64,000 nt of DNA from CAIQIA01 sp945861105 (GCA_947488815.1 CANLCC010000010.1:1-64000); one strand, 5' to 3'; positions 1-8,958 are shown, counted from the stretch's first letter. Numbers and translations: made by a program. Notes: a model not told the origin generated them from the letters alone.

Positions 1-555
1 GAATTCGAGTTTGAAATCCACCAGATCGATGCCCACCTCGCCGAAGTGACGGCTCAGCACGGCGTTCACCTGCCGCGCCAGGGCCTCAAGCCGCTCGCGT
101 TCCCCAGGCTGCAGCAATGCCAGCAGCTCCAGCCGGGCCTCGGTCAACAGGGGATCGCCAAGGGCGTCGTCCTTGTAGTACAAATCAAGCAGGGCCGGCG
201 CCAGCGGGGTGTCCGGCGCCAGCGGCAGCTGACGGCAGAGGGACCCCGCCGCCCGGTTGCGCAGCACCACCTCCAGGGGCACGATCCGTACGGCCTGCAC
301 GGCCATCCAGCCGGGATCGAGGCAGCCGAGGTAATGGCTGGCCACCCCCTCGGCCTCCAACAGCTCGAACAACCTCGCCGAGATCTCCCAGTTGAGGATG
401 CCCTTGCCGGCCAGGCGGTCCTTTTTCTGGGCATTGAAGGCGGTGGCATCGTCCTTGAACTGCACCGCCAGCACCCCCGGGCGATCCGTCCCGAAGACCT
501 TCTTGGCCTTGCCCTCATGGAGCAGGGGACCGATGGTCAGGGCAGTGGCGGTCAT
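1..555 (-). CDS. purC: SAICAR synthetase (PurC), 3' end beyond the window
   Basis: Phosphoribosylaminoimidazole-succinocarboxamide synthase joins aspartate to CAIR with ATP in de novo purine synthesis. The protein reads from ATG at 555 and opens with a typical PurC N-terminus (LLHEGKAKKVF), followed by an FKDDATAFN segment and the VVLRNRAAGS segment that belongs to the substrate site. 185 codons are present and the family is about 240 residues, so about 55 C-terminal residues lie outside the window. Its ATG overlaps the stop of the upstream unknown gene by 4 bases (ATGA), so the two are probably co-transcribed. The cut is due to the window edge, not a mutation. Confidence 0.93.
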   Translation of the reverse strand, partial: MTATALTIGPLLHEGKAKKVFGTDRPGVLAVQFKDDATAFNAQKKDRLAGKGILNWEISARLFELLEAEGVASHYLGCLDPGWMAVQAVRIVPLEVVLRNRAAGSLCRQLPLAPDTPLAPALLDLYYKDDALGDPLLTEARLELLALLQPGERERLEALARQVNAVLSRHFGEVGIDLVDFKLEF

Positions 556-2669
556 GGGGTTGCCTCAGCAGGGGGGCCGGCATGGCCGCCGGGCCGCAGG
601 GGGGAACGCAGCTGCCGGTCCAGCCGCAGCTCTTCCTGCATTGTGTCCCGCAGCTGGCCGGCTTCCCGCAGCAGCCCTGCCAACCGCAACCGCACCAGCT
701 CCAGCTCCAGGGTCTCCTGCTCCCGGGCCACCGCCAGGGGCTGCAGCGCCGCAGCGGTGGCCTCATCAGGGCGGGCCAGCAGCGCCCGCCAACGCTGGGT
801 GATCTCGGTGGCAAGCCGTTGCTGGGCGGTGGGCAGGGGGTCGTTCTGCTGCACGGTCAGCTGCTGTTGCCGGCGGCGCAGCTGGCGGGCTTCCTCCCGC
901 CGATCCTGCAACCGCAGCTGCTCGCGCCGCTGCTGCCAGCTGACCAGGCTGGCCAGGGCGGCCCCACTGCGCCCCTCCGCCTCCAGCTCCTGCAGCCAGG
1001 GGGAACGGGGATCCAGCAGGCGCTCCAGATCCAGCAGCTCCTGCTGCCGCTCCACGGCATCGACCGGCAGCCGCTGGCGCTGCACCGCCACCGCCAGGCT
1101 GTTCTCAAGATCCAGGCGCCGCCACTGCCGCTGCACCAGCAGGGCGAAACGCTCCCGGGCCTGCTGCCGGGGGCCCGCCTCCGGAAGGATGCTCTGCAGG
1201 GCCGCCTCCAGCTGCTGCTGCTGCGCCATGGCCTCGGCCTGGGGCAGCCGTGACGGCAGGGTGCCGAACGCGCCGGGGGCCAGCAGCACGTCGGCGCCAT
1301 CGGCCCGCGCCCGGCGCAGCCGTTCACTGTCTTCAAGCAGGGCTGGCAGCGTGTGGATGCCAGGGAATGGATCGAACCCCAGCCGCCGCTGCTGCTGGCG
1401 CAACTCCTCCCCTTCGCTGGTCAGCCGGCGCCGCTGCCGCTCGCGTCCCTCGGCGGTCTCAATGGTCCAGGGAAAACGGTCAGGCCGGGGGTCCCCCTCC
1501 AGCTCCTGCAGCCGCCGGTCCAGGGCCTCCTGCTCCCGCAGGGGCCGCCCCGCGGCCACCCGCAGGGCTTCCCGGTCCACCCGGTCCAGCATCCAGCTGT
1601 CGCCGGCCTCACTGGCGAGCCGCTGCTGGTCCGCCAGCAGGTCACTCCAGCGTTCGCGATGGTCGAGGGCGGCGGCCAGGCGGGCGGCCAGGGTCAGCCG
1701 CGCCTGGCTGCGATCAGCCCCGGCCGCGTCGCTGAGCTGCAACAGCAGATCAAGGCCATCGCCGTGGCGTTGCTCCAGGGGTTCCTGCCGGTCCAGCAGC
1801 GCCTGGGCCAGGGCCGGCTGACGGGTGCCATCGGCGCGGGCACTGCGCAGGGCCGCCCGCAGGGCCATGCCGTCCTCAAGGCGGCGGGCCAACCGTTCCC
1901 GCCGCTGGTTGGTGGCGGCCGCCGCTGCCGGCTGGCCGGCGTCCAGCTCCAGCTGCCGCTGGCGACTGAGCAGGGGTCCGGCGAGGCCCCAGGCGGCCGC
2001 ACCGGCGGCCTGGTCGAGGGCGCGGGGCAGCAACCCGAGGGCCCGGGACCCCTCGCCGGCGCCGGCGAGCAGCCGGGTGGCCTCCGCCAGCCGGCCTGCG
2101 GTGGCCAGGGGGTCGCTGGCGGGGGTCTGCAGCAGGCCCGCGGCCGCCGCGGGCCGGCCGTCGGCCTCCAGGTGCCCGGCCTGCAGATCCAGGGCGCTGG
2201 CCACCGGCAGGGGGCCGTCGGTGACGGGCAGGTTCAGGGCCTGCAGCGCTTCGACCGAGCGCTGGCTGAGGCGCTGCAGCGCCAGGGCAGCGCGGCGATG
2301 GTCCCGGGCATCGCGGGCGGCCTGCCATTGCAGCAGCAACCAGCGCCGCCGTTCGTCACCGGCGGCGGGCCCCACCCGATCCAGCACCGTGAGCGCGGCA
2401 TCCGGGGCGCGGCACTGCAGCAGGGCAGCGGCATCGTCGAGCACCGTCGCGAGGCCTTCGGGTTCCGGATTCAGCGTCAGCAGCCGGCCCCGGACCAGGG
2501 GCAGCCGGGCATCGAGGCCCACCGTCAGGGCATTGACGCAGGCGTCCCCCAGGGCGCGGACGTCGCCGTCCAGCAGCAGCCGCTCAAAGGCGGCCTGGGG
2601 CAGAGCGCCCGCCGGCAGCGGCGGTGGGGAGGCCGGCGGCACCGCTGCCGCGGTAGGAGGGAACAGCAA
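552..2669 (-). CDS. Conserved cyanobacterial-type protein of unknown function, helical and Gln/Arg/Leu-rich
   Basis: I do not recognise a characterised family. The 705-codon frame is clearly coding: it is uninterrupted, ends in a 4-base overlap with purC, and is divergent from purD. The product is almost entirely helical in appearance. The first half looks like tandem repeat helices (Ala/Leu-rich, TPR-like spacing). From about residue 400 there are long Arg/Gln/Glu-rich segments (for example RQRRRLTSEGEELRQQQRRL) resembling coiled coil. No signal peptide or catalytic motif is visible. The longest frame starts at a TTG (2669); an in-frame GTG at 2642 is an alternative. Position between purC and purD suggests only shared transcription, not a purine role. 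Confidence 0.7.
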   Translation of the reverse strand: MLFPPTAAAVPPASPPPLPAGALPQAAFERLLLDGDVRALGDACVNALTVGLDARLPLVRGRLLTLNPEPEGLATVLDDAAALLQCRAPDAALTVLDRVGPAAGDERRRWLLLQWQAARDARDHRRAALALQRLSQRSVEALQALNLPVTDGPLPVASALDLQAGHLEADGRPAAAAGLLQTPASDPLATAGRLAEATRLLAGAGEGSRALGLLPRALDQAAGAAAWGLAGPLLSRQRQLELDAGQPAAAAATNQRRERLARRLEDGMALRAALRSARADGTRQPALAQALLDRQEPLEQRHGDGLDLLLQLSDAAGADRSQARLTLAARLAAALDHRERWSDLLADQQRLASEAGDSWMLDRVDREALRVAAGRPLREQEALDRRLQELEGDPRPDRFPWTIETAEGRERQRRRLTSEGEELRQQQRRLGFDPFPGIHTLPALLEDSERLRRARADGADVLLAPGAFGTLPSRLPQAEAMAQQQQLEAALQSILPEAGPRQQARERFALLVQRQWRRLDLENSLAVAVQRQRLPVDAVERQQELLDLERLLDPRSPWLQELEAEGRSGAALASLVSWQQRREQLRLQDRREEARQLRRRQQQLTVQQNDPLPTAQQRLATEITQRWRALLARPDEATAAALQPLAVAREQETLELELVRLRLAGLLREAGQLRDTMQEELRLDRQLRSPLRPGGHAGPPAEATP

Positions 2670-2744
2670 GGATGGCGTGTTCGCAGCGGGCCAACGCTAG
2701 GTGGCCCCCCCGGCAGCGCCGTCATTCCAGGGGAGGGCCCGAGC

Positions 2745-4028
2745 ATGACCGTCGCACGCATCCTGGTGGTGGGCTCCGGAGGCCGGGAAAATGCCCTGGC
2801 CTGGGCCCTCGCCCGGTCGCCGGGCCAACCGCGGCTGTGGCTCGCCCCCGGCAACGGCGGCAGCGCCGACCTCCCCGGCTGCAGCGTGGCCCCCATCGCC
2901 AGTGACGACAGCGACGGCCTGCTGCAGCTCTGCCGGCGGGAGGCGATCGACCTGGTCGTGATCGGCCCCGAGGGGCCCCTGGCCGCGGGCCTGGCCGATG
3001 ACCTGCGGCAGGCGGGACTGGCGGTGTTCGGCCCCGGGGCCGATGGGGCCCGGCTGGAGGCCAGCAAGGACTGGGCCAAGACCCTGATGCGCGAAGCCGG
3101 CATCCCCACCGCCGGGTTCTGGACGGTGATGAGCCGCGAGGAAGGCCTGGCGCTGGTGCGCTCCCTGGGACGCCCGCTGGTGGTCAAGGCCGATGGCCTG
3201 GCGGCCGGCAAGGGGGTGGTGGTGGCCGAGACGCTGGAGGAGACCGAGGCGGCGATCGACGACTGCTTCGGTGGGCGGTTCGGTGCGGCAGGGCGCACGG
3301 TGGTGCTCGAAGAGCGTCTGCGGGGGCCCGAGGTGTCGGTGTTCGCCTTCACCGATGGCACGGATCTGCTGCTGCTGCCGCCCGCCCAGGACCACAAGCG
3401 CATCGGCGAGGGCGACACCGGCCCCAACACCGGTGGCATGGGGGCCTACGCACCGGCCCCGCTGCTGGATGCCGACGGACTGGCCCTGGTGCAGCGCCAG
3501 GTGCTGGAGCCTCTGCTGCAGACCCTGCGGAACCGGGGCATCAGCTATCGCGGTGTGATCTACGCAGGCCTGATGCTCACCCCCGACGGACCGCAGGTGA
3601 TCGAGTTCAACTGCCGTTTCGGTGATCCGGAGTGTCAGACCCTGATGCCGCTGCTGGAGGGGGACCTGGCCGCCCTGATGCTGGCCTGCGCCGAGGGGCG
3701 GCTGGCCCAGGCTCCGCCCCTGACGATCCGTCCCCTGTGCAGTGCCTGTGTGGTGGCCGCGGCCGGTGGCTACCCCGACGCCCCCCGCCTCGATGACGAG
3801 GTGCACGACGAGGGCCAGGACGACCACGACCGTCGCCTGTTCCATGCCGGCATCCTGCGCGACCGTGATGGTCGCCTGCGCACCAGTGGCGGCCGGGTGC
3901 TGGCGGCCGTGGCCGAGGCCGACGATTTCGATGCCGCCTTTGCCGCCGCCTACGCCCGGCTGGCAGCGGTGTCGTTTGCGGGCATGCAGGTGCGGCGCGA
4001 CATCGGCCATCAGGTGCGCCGCTTCTAG
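2745..4028 (+). CDS. purD: Phosphoribosylamine-glycine ligase (GARS)
   Basis: PurD couples phosphoribosylamine and glycine with ATP, the second step of purine synthesis. The 427-residue length is that of the monofunctional family. The N-terminal domain begins with ILVVGSGGRENALAWAL. The ATP-grasp part carries VVKADGLAAGKGVVV and the metal/ATP site segment EFNCRFGDPECQ, and the C-terminal B-domain follows. ATG 2745 follows a GGGGAGGG tract by about 9 bases and matches the family N-terminus; the open frame upstream of it is a read-through of DNA antisense to the neighbouring gene. It is divergent from the purC-side genes and is followed 15 bases later by nblS on the same strand. Confidence 0.96.
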   Translation: MTVARILVVGSGGRENALAWALARSPGQPRLWLAPGNGGSADLPGCSVAPIASDDSDGLLQLCRREAIDLVVIGPEGPLAAGLADDLRQAGLAVFGPGADGARLEASKDWAKTLMREAGIPTAGFWTVMSREEGLALVRSLGRPLVVKADGLAAGKGVVVAETLEETEAAIDDCFGGRFGAAGRTVVLEERLRGPEVSVFAFTDGTDLLLLPPAQDHKRIGEGDTGPNTGGMGAYAPAPLLDADGLALVQRQVLEPLLQTLRNRGISYRGVIYAGLMLTPDGPQVIEFNCRFGDPECQTLMPLLEGDLAALMLACAEGRLAQAPPLTIRPLCSACVVAAAGGYPDAPRLDDEVHDEGQDDHDRRLFHAGILRDRDGRLRTSGGRVLAAVAEADDFDAAFAAAYARLAAVSFAGMQVRRDIGHQVRRF

Positions 4029-4043
4029 GCTGGTTCCCATGCC

Positions 4044-6041
4044 GTGCCCGGCCCTGCCCTGACCACCAGTCCAGCCACCACCGTTCCCCCCCGCCGCAGC
4101 CTGGGCGAAGCCATCGCCCGCTGGTGGGCCGAGTTCAGCCTCCAGACCAAGCTGCTGGCCGTCGCCACCCTCGTGGTGAGCCTGGTGATGACCGGTCTCA
4201 CCTTCTTCTCCCTGAACGGTATCCAGATGGAGGCCCGCATGGGGGACACCCGCTATGCGCGGGACCTGGGGCTGCTGCTGGCGAGCAACGTCACGCCGCT
4301 GGCGGCCGAAGGCCGCGACCGCGACCTGGCCCGGGTCACCGAAGATTTCTGGCGTTCCAGTCGCAGCCTTCGTTACATCTTCTATGCCGATCCCGAAGGT
4401 GTGATCTACCTGGGGATCCCGATCAGCCGCATCGACAGTGGCAACGACCTGCAGCTGAGCCGACGGCTGGAGCTGCCCGCCGACCTCAGCGAACGACCGG
4501 GCAGTCCGCTGCTGCGCCAGCACCTCACCCCCGATGGCCTCGTCACCGATGTCTTCGTGCCGATGGTGAGCGAAGGGCGTTACCTGGGGGTGGTGGCCCT
4601 GGGCATCAACCCCAACGATGCGGTGGAGGCCAGCGGTGCCCTCACCCGCGAAGTGACGGTGGCGGTGTTCGTCTCGATCTGGGTGCTGGTGATCCTCGGG
4701 GCCGTGTTCAACGCCCTCACCATCACCCGACCCGTGAAGGAACTGCTGCGGGGGGTGCGGTCAGTCGCCGACGGTGACTTCGCCGCCCGCATCGCCCTGC
4801 CGGTGGGGGGGGAACTGGGGGAACTGCTGCAGGGATTCAACGACATGGCGGCCCGGCTCGAGGCCTATGACGCCGCCAACATCGAGGAGCTCACAGCGGC
4901 CCAGGTGAAGCAGGAAACCCTGATCGCCACCATGGCCGATGGCGCCCTGCTGCTCGACGCCGACGGACGGGTGGTGCTGGCCAACCCCACGGCACGCCGC
5001 CTCTTCCGCTGGGAGGGCCGCAGCCTGGACGGGGTCGAGCTGATGGGGTTGCTGCCCGACGGCCTGGCGATGGACCTGCAGCCCAGCCTCGAGCAGATCC
5101 GCGAGGGGCTCCGCGACGGGGCCGAACTGCGGTGCAACCTGGGCGAACCCACCCGCACCCTGCGGCTGGTGCTCCAGGGCGTGCGGGACGGCAGCGGTGG
5201 AACCCTCAAGGGCATCGCCGTGACCGTGCAGGACCTGACCCGGGAAGTGGAGCTGAATGCAGCCCAGAGCCGTTTCATCAGCAACGTGTCCCATGAGTTG
5301 CGCACGCCCCTGTTCAACATCAAGAGCTACGTCGAGACGCTCCATGACTACGGCGACCAGCTCAGCGATGAGCAGCGCCAGGAATTCCTGGCCACCGCCA
5401 ATGACGAGACCGACCGTCTGACCCGTCTGGTCAATGATGTGCTCGACCTGTCACGACTTGAATCTGACCGGGTCTGGCAGCTCGAACCGATGGATCTGCC
5501 CTCGGCCATGGAGCAGACCCTGCGCAATTACCGACTCAACGCCGAAGAGCGGGGGGTGGAACTGGCCCTGGATGTACCGGAGGCCGTGCCACGCATCCGC
5601 GGCAACTGGGATCTGCTGTTGCAGGTGTTCGACAACCTCGTCGGCAATGCCGTCAAGTTCACCCCGGCCGGTGGGCTGGTGATGCTGCGGGCCTACCCGT
5701 GGCCCGACATCTGCCCCATTGCCGCCGCCGAAGACGCCAGCTCACCGCTGCCGCGGCTGCGGGTCGAGATCAGCGACACCGGCTGCGGCATCGACCAGGA
5801 GGACCTGAGGCGGGTGTTTGAACGCTTCTTCAGGGTTGAGAATGCCGTGCACACCGAGCGGGGCACGGGCCTGGGCCTCTCGATCGTGCGGGGGATCCTC
5901 GACAAGCATGACGCCCGGGTCCAGATCATCAGCCAACCGGGATGGGGAACCACCTTCTGGTTCGACCTGCCCCTGGAGCACGCCGACGAGGACGAACTGC
6001 TGATGCGAGCCCAACGCAGGGAAAACGCCCTGATGGTGTGA
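4044..6041 (+). CDS. nblS: NblS/Hik33-type membrane sensor histidine kinase
   Basis: NblS (Hik33, DspA) is the conserved cyanobacterial kinase that signals through RpaB-type regulators during high light, nutrient and cold stress. Visible order in 665 residues: transmembrane helix near 36-58, a periplasmic sensor segment, a second helix near 208-232, a HAMP linker (TRPVKELLRGV onward), a PAS-like domain near 290-400, the HisKA box with phospho-accepting His at about 417 (NVSHELRTPL), then the ATPase N box (NLVGNAVKFTP), G1 (ISDTGCGID) and G2 (GTGLGLSIV). The start is a GTG, 15 bases after purD. It converges on kaiC with 11 bases between stops. The purD-nblS pairing fits an operon. Confidence 0.93.
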   Translation: MPGPALTTSPATTVPPRRSLGEAIARWWAEFSLQTKLLAVATLVVSLVMTGLTFFSLNGIQMEARMGDTRYARDLGLLLASNVTPLAAEGRDRDLARVTEDFWRSSRSLRYIFYADPEGVIYLGIPISRIDSGNDLQLSRRLELPADLSERPGSPLLRQHLTPDGLVTDVFVPMVSEGRYLGVVALGINPNDAVEASGALTREVTVAVFVSIWVLVILGAVFNALTITRPVKELLRGVRSVADGDFAARIALPVGGELGELLQGFNDMAARLEAYDAANIEELTAAQVKQETLIATMADGALLLDADGRVVLANPTARRLFRWEGRSLDGVELMGLLPDGLAMDLQPSLEQIREGLRDGAELRCNLGEPTRTLRLVLQGVRDGSGGTLKGIAVTVQDLTREVELNAAQSRFISNVSHELRTPLFNIKSYVETLHDYGDQLSDEQRQEFLATANDETDRLTRLVNDVLDLSRLESDRVWQLEPMDLPSAMEQTLRNYRLNAEERGVELALDVPEAVPRIRGNWDLLLQVFDNLVGNAVKFTPAGGLVMLRAYPWPDICPIAAAEDASSPLPRLRVEISDTGCGIDQEDLRRVFERFFRVENAVHTERGTGLGLSIVRGILDKHDARVQIISQPGWGTTFWFDLPLEHADEDELLMRAQRRENALMV

Positions 6042-6052
6042 ACGGAAACGAA

Positions 6053-7612
6053 TCAGAGGGTCTCGCTGTCGACACCGCGAACGATCCGTGACAACTCACT
6101 GCGTTCGTCGGTGGTGACCCGGTGGGGCACACCACTGATGATGCGTTCAAAGTTGGCAAACGAATCTTTGATCTCGGGACCGTTGCCGGTGATCACGAAT
6201 TCACGGATGGCCTTATCGTGCCAGGAACCGCGCATCTTGAACACATTGAGCGCCCTGGACATCTCGCCGCGAATTTCAACGTATTGGAGCAACAGAATGG
6301 TATCGGTGATTGTGGAGATATGGGAGTCGGTGATGGAATGACTGCCCATGAACTCCTCGGAAGTATTCGTGAAGAACCCTGCAATCTCCTCCTGCTTGGC
6401 ATAGCCGGTCACACCAATCACGAACTGACGGAATGCATTGTGACTCACCCCTCGGGCCAGGGCCGAAAGAGAGTCGATGGCCATGCGAGAAGGCTTGAAC
6501 TGACTGATTTCAGTCTTGATGATCTGCAGATGATCTTCGAGGCCTGTTGATTCGGGATAAGCGCAGACAATCTTGAGCAGGCCTTCCGACTCCATCTGCT
6601 CAAAATCCATCCCCCAGCTGGTGGCGTTGCGCAGCAGCTGGGCCCGCGACTCCTCATAGGCGAAGAGGATCGCTCTCTCGCGGTTGGCGCAGGCGTTCTC
6701 AAGAAACTTGCTGACCAACAGCGTTTTGCCGGTGCCGGTGGCACCGGTGGCCAGGATGATCGAATCCTTGAAGAAGCCTCCCCCACACATCTCGTCGAGC
6801 TTCGGAACACCGGAGCTGACCCTCACATTGCTGGAGCGCTGGGTGAGGCGCATGGCCCCGAGGGGGAAGATGCTGATTCCGTGGGCTCCCATGGTGAAAG
6901 GGAACTCCCCTTTCATGTGCGTTGTGCCACGCAATTTGAGGACTTCAACAGTTCGGCGTCGGCGTTCACCCTCAAGCACGTTGCGGAGAATCACCACGTT
7001 GTCGGAGACAAATTCTTCAACCCCATAGCGGGCGATGGGGCCATATTCATCAATGCGCTCCGTGGTCATCACCGTGGTCACGCCAATCTCCTTGAGACGG
7101 GCAATGAGACGGAAGATCTCCCTGCGCACGACCGAGACGGCGTCGTACTGCTGAAACACCGCCGTGATGGAATCAATGGCGACTCGCTTGGCCTTGTACT
7201 TGCGGATGGCGTAGTTGATCCGTTCAATCAGGCCAGAGAGGTCAAAGCTACCGGCCACGTCCTGTCCCTCAGGATCAGGGGAGGCATCGAGGATGAAGAG
7301 TTTGTCCTGGCTGACCATCGACTGCAGGTCCCAGCCAAAGCTGGCCGCATTGCGAAGGATGTCGAGGGGTGATTCTTCAAAGGTGACGAAAATGCCAGGC
7401 TCATCGAAATGGCAGATGCCATTGTAAAGAAAATGCAACGAGAAGACGGTCTTTCCCGTCCCGGAAGTGCCGCTGATCAGGGTCGAGCGGCCAATCGGCA
7501 GGCCCCCCTGGCAAACGTCATCAAGCCCCTCGATGCCCGTGGGCAGCTTCTGCACCTGGGACAGGTGGAGGGGGTCGGGTCGCTGGTCGTCCGTCATTGC
7601 AGCACTGGTCAT
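6053..7612 (-). CDS. kaiC: Circadian clock ATPase/autokinase KaiC
   Basis: KaiC is the hexameric clock protein whose slow ATP hydrolysis and phosphorylation cycle sets circadian time. At 519 residues it has the same length as the Synechococcus elongatus protein. The CI domain has Walker A at 48-55 (GTSGTGKT) and the catalytic Glu pair at 79-80. The CII domain has Walker A at 290-297 (GATGTGKT). The dual phosphorylation sites are Ser433 and Thr434 (HISTITD), with Thr428 corresponding to the additional phospho-transfer threonine. The C-terminal A-loop/tail ends RIVRGVDSETL. KaiB ends 9 bases upstream. The gene is visibly poorer in GC than its neighbours: a sample line, 6241-6300, is 52% GC. Confidence 0.98.
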   Translation of the reverse strand: MTSAAMTDDQRPDPLHLSQVQKLPTGIEGLDDVCQGGLPIGRSTLISGTSGTGKTVFSLHFLYNGICHFDEPGIFVTFEESPLDILRNAASFGWDLQSMVSQDKLFILDASPDPEGQDVAGSFDLSGLIERINYAIRKYKAKRVAIDSITAVFQQYDAVSVVRREIFRLIARLKEIGVTTVMTTERIDEYGPIARYGVEEFVSDNVVILRNVLEGERRRRTVEVLKLRGTTHMKGEFPFTMGAHGISIFPLGAMRLTQRSSNVRVSSGVPKLDEMCGGGFFKDSIILATGATGTGKTLLVSKFLENACANRERAILFAYEESRAQLLRNATSWGMDFEQMESEGLLKIVCAYPESTGLEDHLQIIKTEISQFKPSRMAIDSLSALARGVSHNAFRQFVIGVTGYAKQEEIAGFFTNTSEEFMGSHSITDSHISTITDTILLLQYVEIRGEMSRALNVFKMRGSWHDKAIREFVITGNGPEIKDSFANFERIISGVPHRVTTDERSELSRIVRGVDSETL

Positions 7613-7621
7613 GGCTTCAGG

Positions 7622-7957
7622 TTATTCAGAATCCGGGTCGTCGGGCATGTCGCTGAAGGCATCGTCGCTCAGCTCTTCGTACAGCAGGTCCAGGCCGATC
7701 AGCACCCGCTCCCGATCCGAGAGGTCCCCGATGATGCGCCGCACCGGTGGCGGCAGGATCTTGGCCAGGGTGGGGGTGGCCAGGATCTTGTCCTCCTCGG
7801 CCAGCTGCGGGTTCTTCAGCACGTCAATGACCTTGAGGGCATAGACCCCCCGGAATTCGGTCTCCAGGATGTTGCGCAGGGTCTTGAGCGCCCGCATCGA
7901 GTTTGGGGTGTTCCCCGCGACGTAGAGCTTGAGGATGTAGGTCTTGCGTGGACTCAT
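7622..7957 (-). CDS. kaiB: Circadian clock protein KaiB
   Basis: KaiB is a thioredoxin-like, fold-switching protein that binds phosphorylated KaiC, sequesters KaiA and recruits output kinases. The 111-residue product shows the conserved beginning YILKLYVAGNTPNS, the LETEFRGVYALKVIDV stretch and the ILATPTLAKILPPPVRRIIGD core, followed by an acidic tail (DDAFSDMPDDPDSE) like that of clock-competent KaiB. Its ATG overlaps the kaiA stop (7954-7957), and kaiC follows after 9 bases, so translation of all three is probably coupled. Confidence 0.97.
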   Translation of the reverse strand: MSPRKTYILKLYVAGNTPNSMRALKTLRNILETEFRGVYALKVIDVLKNPQLAEEDKILATPTLAKILPPPVRRIIGDLSDRERVLIGLDLLYEELSDDAFSDMPDDPDSE

Positions 7958-8808
7958 GGGGTTTCCTCCTGGCGCCGGTGCCGGGCCGGCAGACGGGATG
8001 GACCAGCACCGACCTCCGGGGGGATCGAACGGCGGTACATCTCACAAAGGTGGGCCATCACGTCCAGGAGGGCAAGGCGGTAATCCTGGAGAAAGTCACT
8101 CTTGTGGCCCTCCAGCCGCAGCTGCTTGGACCAGCCGTCAATGAGATTCATGTGGATCTCAACCGTTCGCGTGATGGGAAGGTCACTGAAGAAGGCGGTG
8201 TTGACGTAGCTCTCAATGGCCTGGTTCGCCGCCGGGGGATCCCGGAAGTAGCTCAGCAGCACGTCCCGGTAGCTCCGCTCCAGCGAGCGCAGCAGCTCCG
8301 CCTGCTCGGGGGCCGGCAGATGGCGCAGGAACAGGGCGGGGTCCCGCTTGTAGAAGACGCCCAGGTAGCCGAGGCGATCCTCCAGCCGTCGCGACAGGCG
8401 CCACTGCTCGGGGGCGTTGCCTTCGCGGGCTTCCCCCCGCAGCACCCGCCGCTCGAGGAACCGGGAGACGGCGGCATCGAGCACATAGGGCAGCTGTTCG
8501 AGCTGGTCGGCCTGCAGGTGCACCTCGGCTTCGTGGCAGGTCACCTCGCCGGTGACAGCGCCGATCACCACCGTCGGCAGCAGTCCCTCCTGCCGCAACT
8601 GGGACAGGAGCGGCGGGTCGAGGGCGTTCTGCTCGATCAGCAGGCCGTCGAGGCCGTCCCAGGCAGCGACGAATCTCTCGTGCCAGCCCTCACCCCCCAG
8701 GGGCAGGGGCTGGAGGGCGTAACGCCCATCCTGAAGCCACTGGCCGCAGGCCTGCCGCACCTGCGGTGTGGCGATCAGCGAGCCGATGACCAGGTCGGGT
8801 TCCTTCAT
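7954..8808 (-). CDS. kaiA: Circadian clock protein KaiA, full length
   Basis: KaiA stimulates KaiC autophosphorylation. The 284 residues match the full-length form: an N-terminal pseudo-receiver domain (about 1-130) and the C-terminal KaiC-binding four-helix dimer domain (about 170-270, including SYRDVLLSYF, NTAFFSDLPITR and LIDGWSKQLRLEG). This separates the organism from Prochlorococcus, where kaiA is lost or truncated. The gene is the first of the kaiABC run and is divergent from rplU, the same neighbour that flanks the kai locus in marine picocyanobacteria. The ATG at 8808 is the family start. Confidence 0.97.
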   Translation of the reverse strand: MKEPDLVIGSLIATPQVRQACGQWLQDGRYALQPLPLGGEGWHERFVAAWDGLDGLLIEQNALDPPLLSQLRQEGLLPTVVIGAVTGEVTCHEAEVHLQADQLEQLPYVLDAAVSRFLERRVLRGEAREGNAPEQWRLSRRLEDRLGYLGVFYKRDPALFLRHLPAPEQAELLRSLERSYRDVLLSYFRDPPAANQAIESYVNTAFFSDLPITRTVEIHMNLIDGWSKQLRLEGHKSDFLQDYRLALLDVMAHLCEMYRRSIPPEVGAGPSRLPARHRRQEETP

Positions 8809-8958
8809 GGCGCCTCTCGGCCATCGCTTCGGCTGCTTCAGTGTTGACGGGAGGCAACGTCTTGAGGGAAGATCATTGTTTGTCTTTCGATTGGTCGTGA
8901 GCCAGGCTTAAAGAACGGTTCCTGGAACCGATCTGCCTGGCCATGCCTGAGCCGCCCC
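8809..8958. promoter_or_regulatory. Divergent kaiA/rplU control region with a 15-bp palindrome
   Basis: This 150-bp gap must hold the promoters of kaiA (leftward) and rplU (rightward). Its middle (8860-8915) is AT-rich for this genome, with TTGTTTGTC and CTTAAAG stretches that could be promoter elements, but I cannot place a convincing pair. A perfect inverted repeat CGGTTCC-T-GGAACCG lies at 8916-8930, 28 bases upstream of the rplU start. It could be an operator, or a leader hairpin in the rplU mRNA. Function is inference. Confidence 0.55.

Noticed and set aside
1353..4028. Very long open frame on the plus strand across the start of purD and antisense to the unknown gene at 552-2669
   Set aside because: High GC removes stops from antisense frames. 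Only the part from 2745 matches a protein family (PurD); the first 460 codons are the shadow of the opposite gene.
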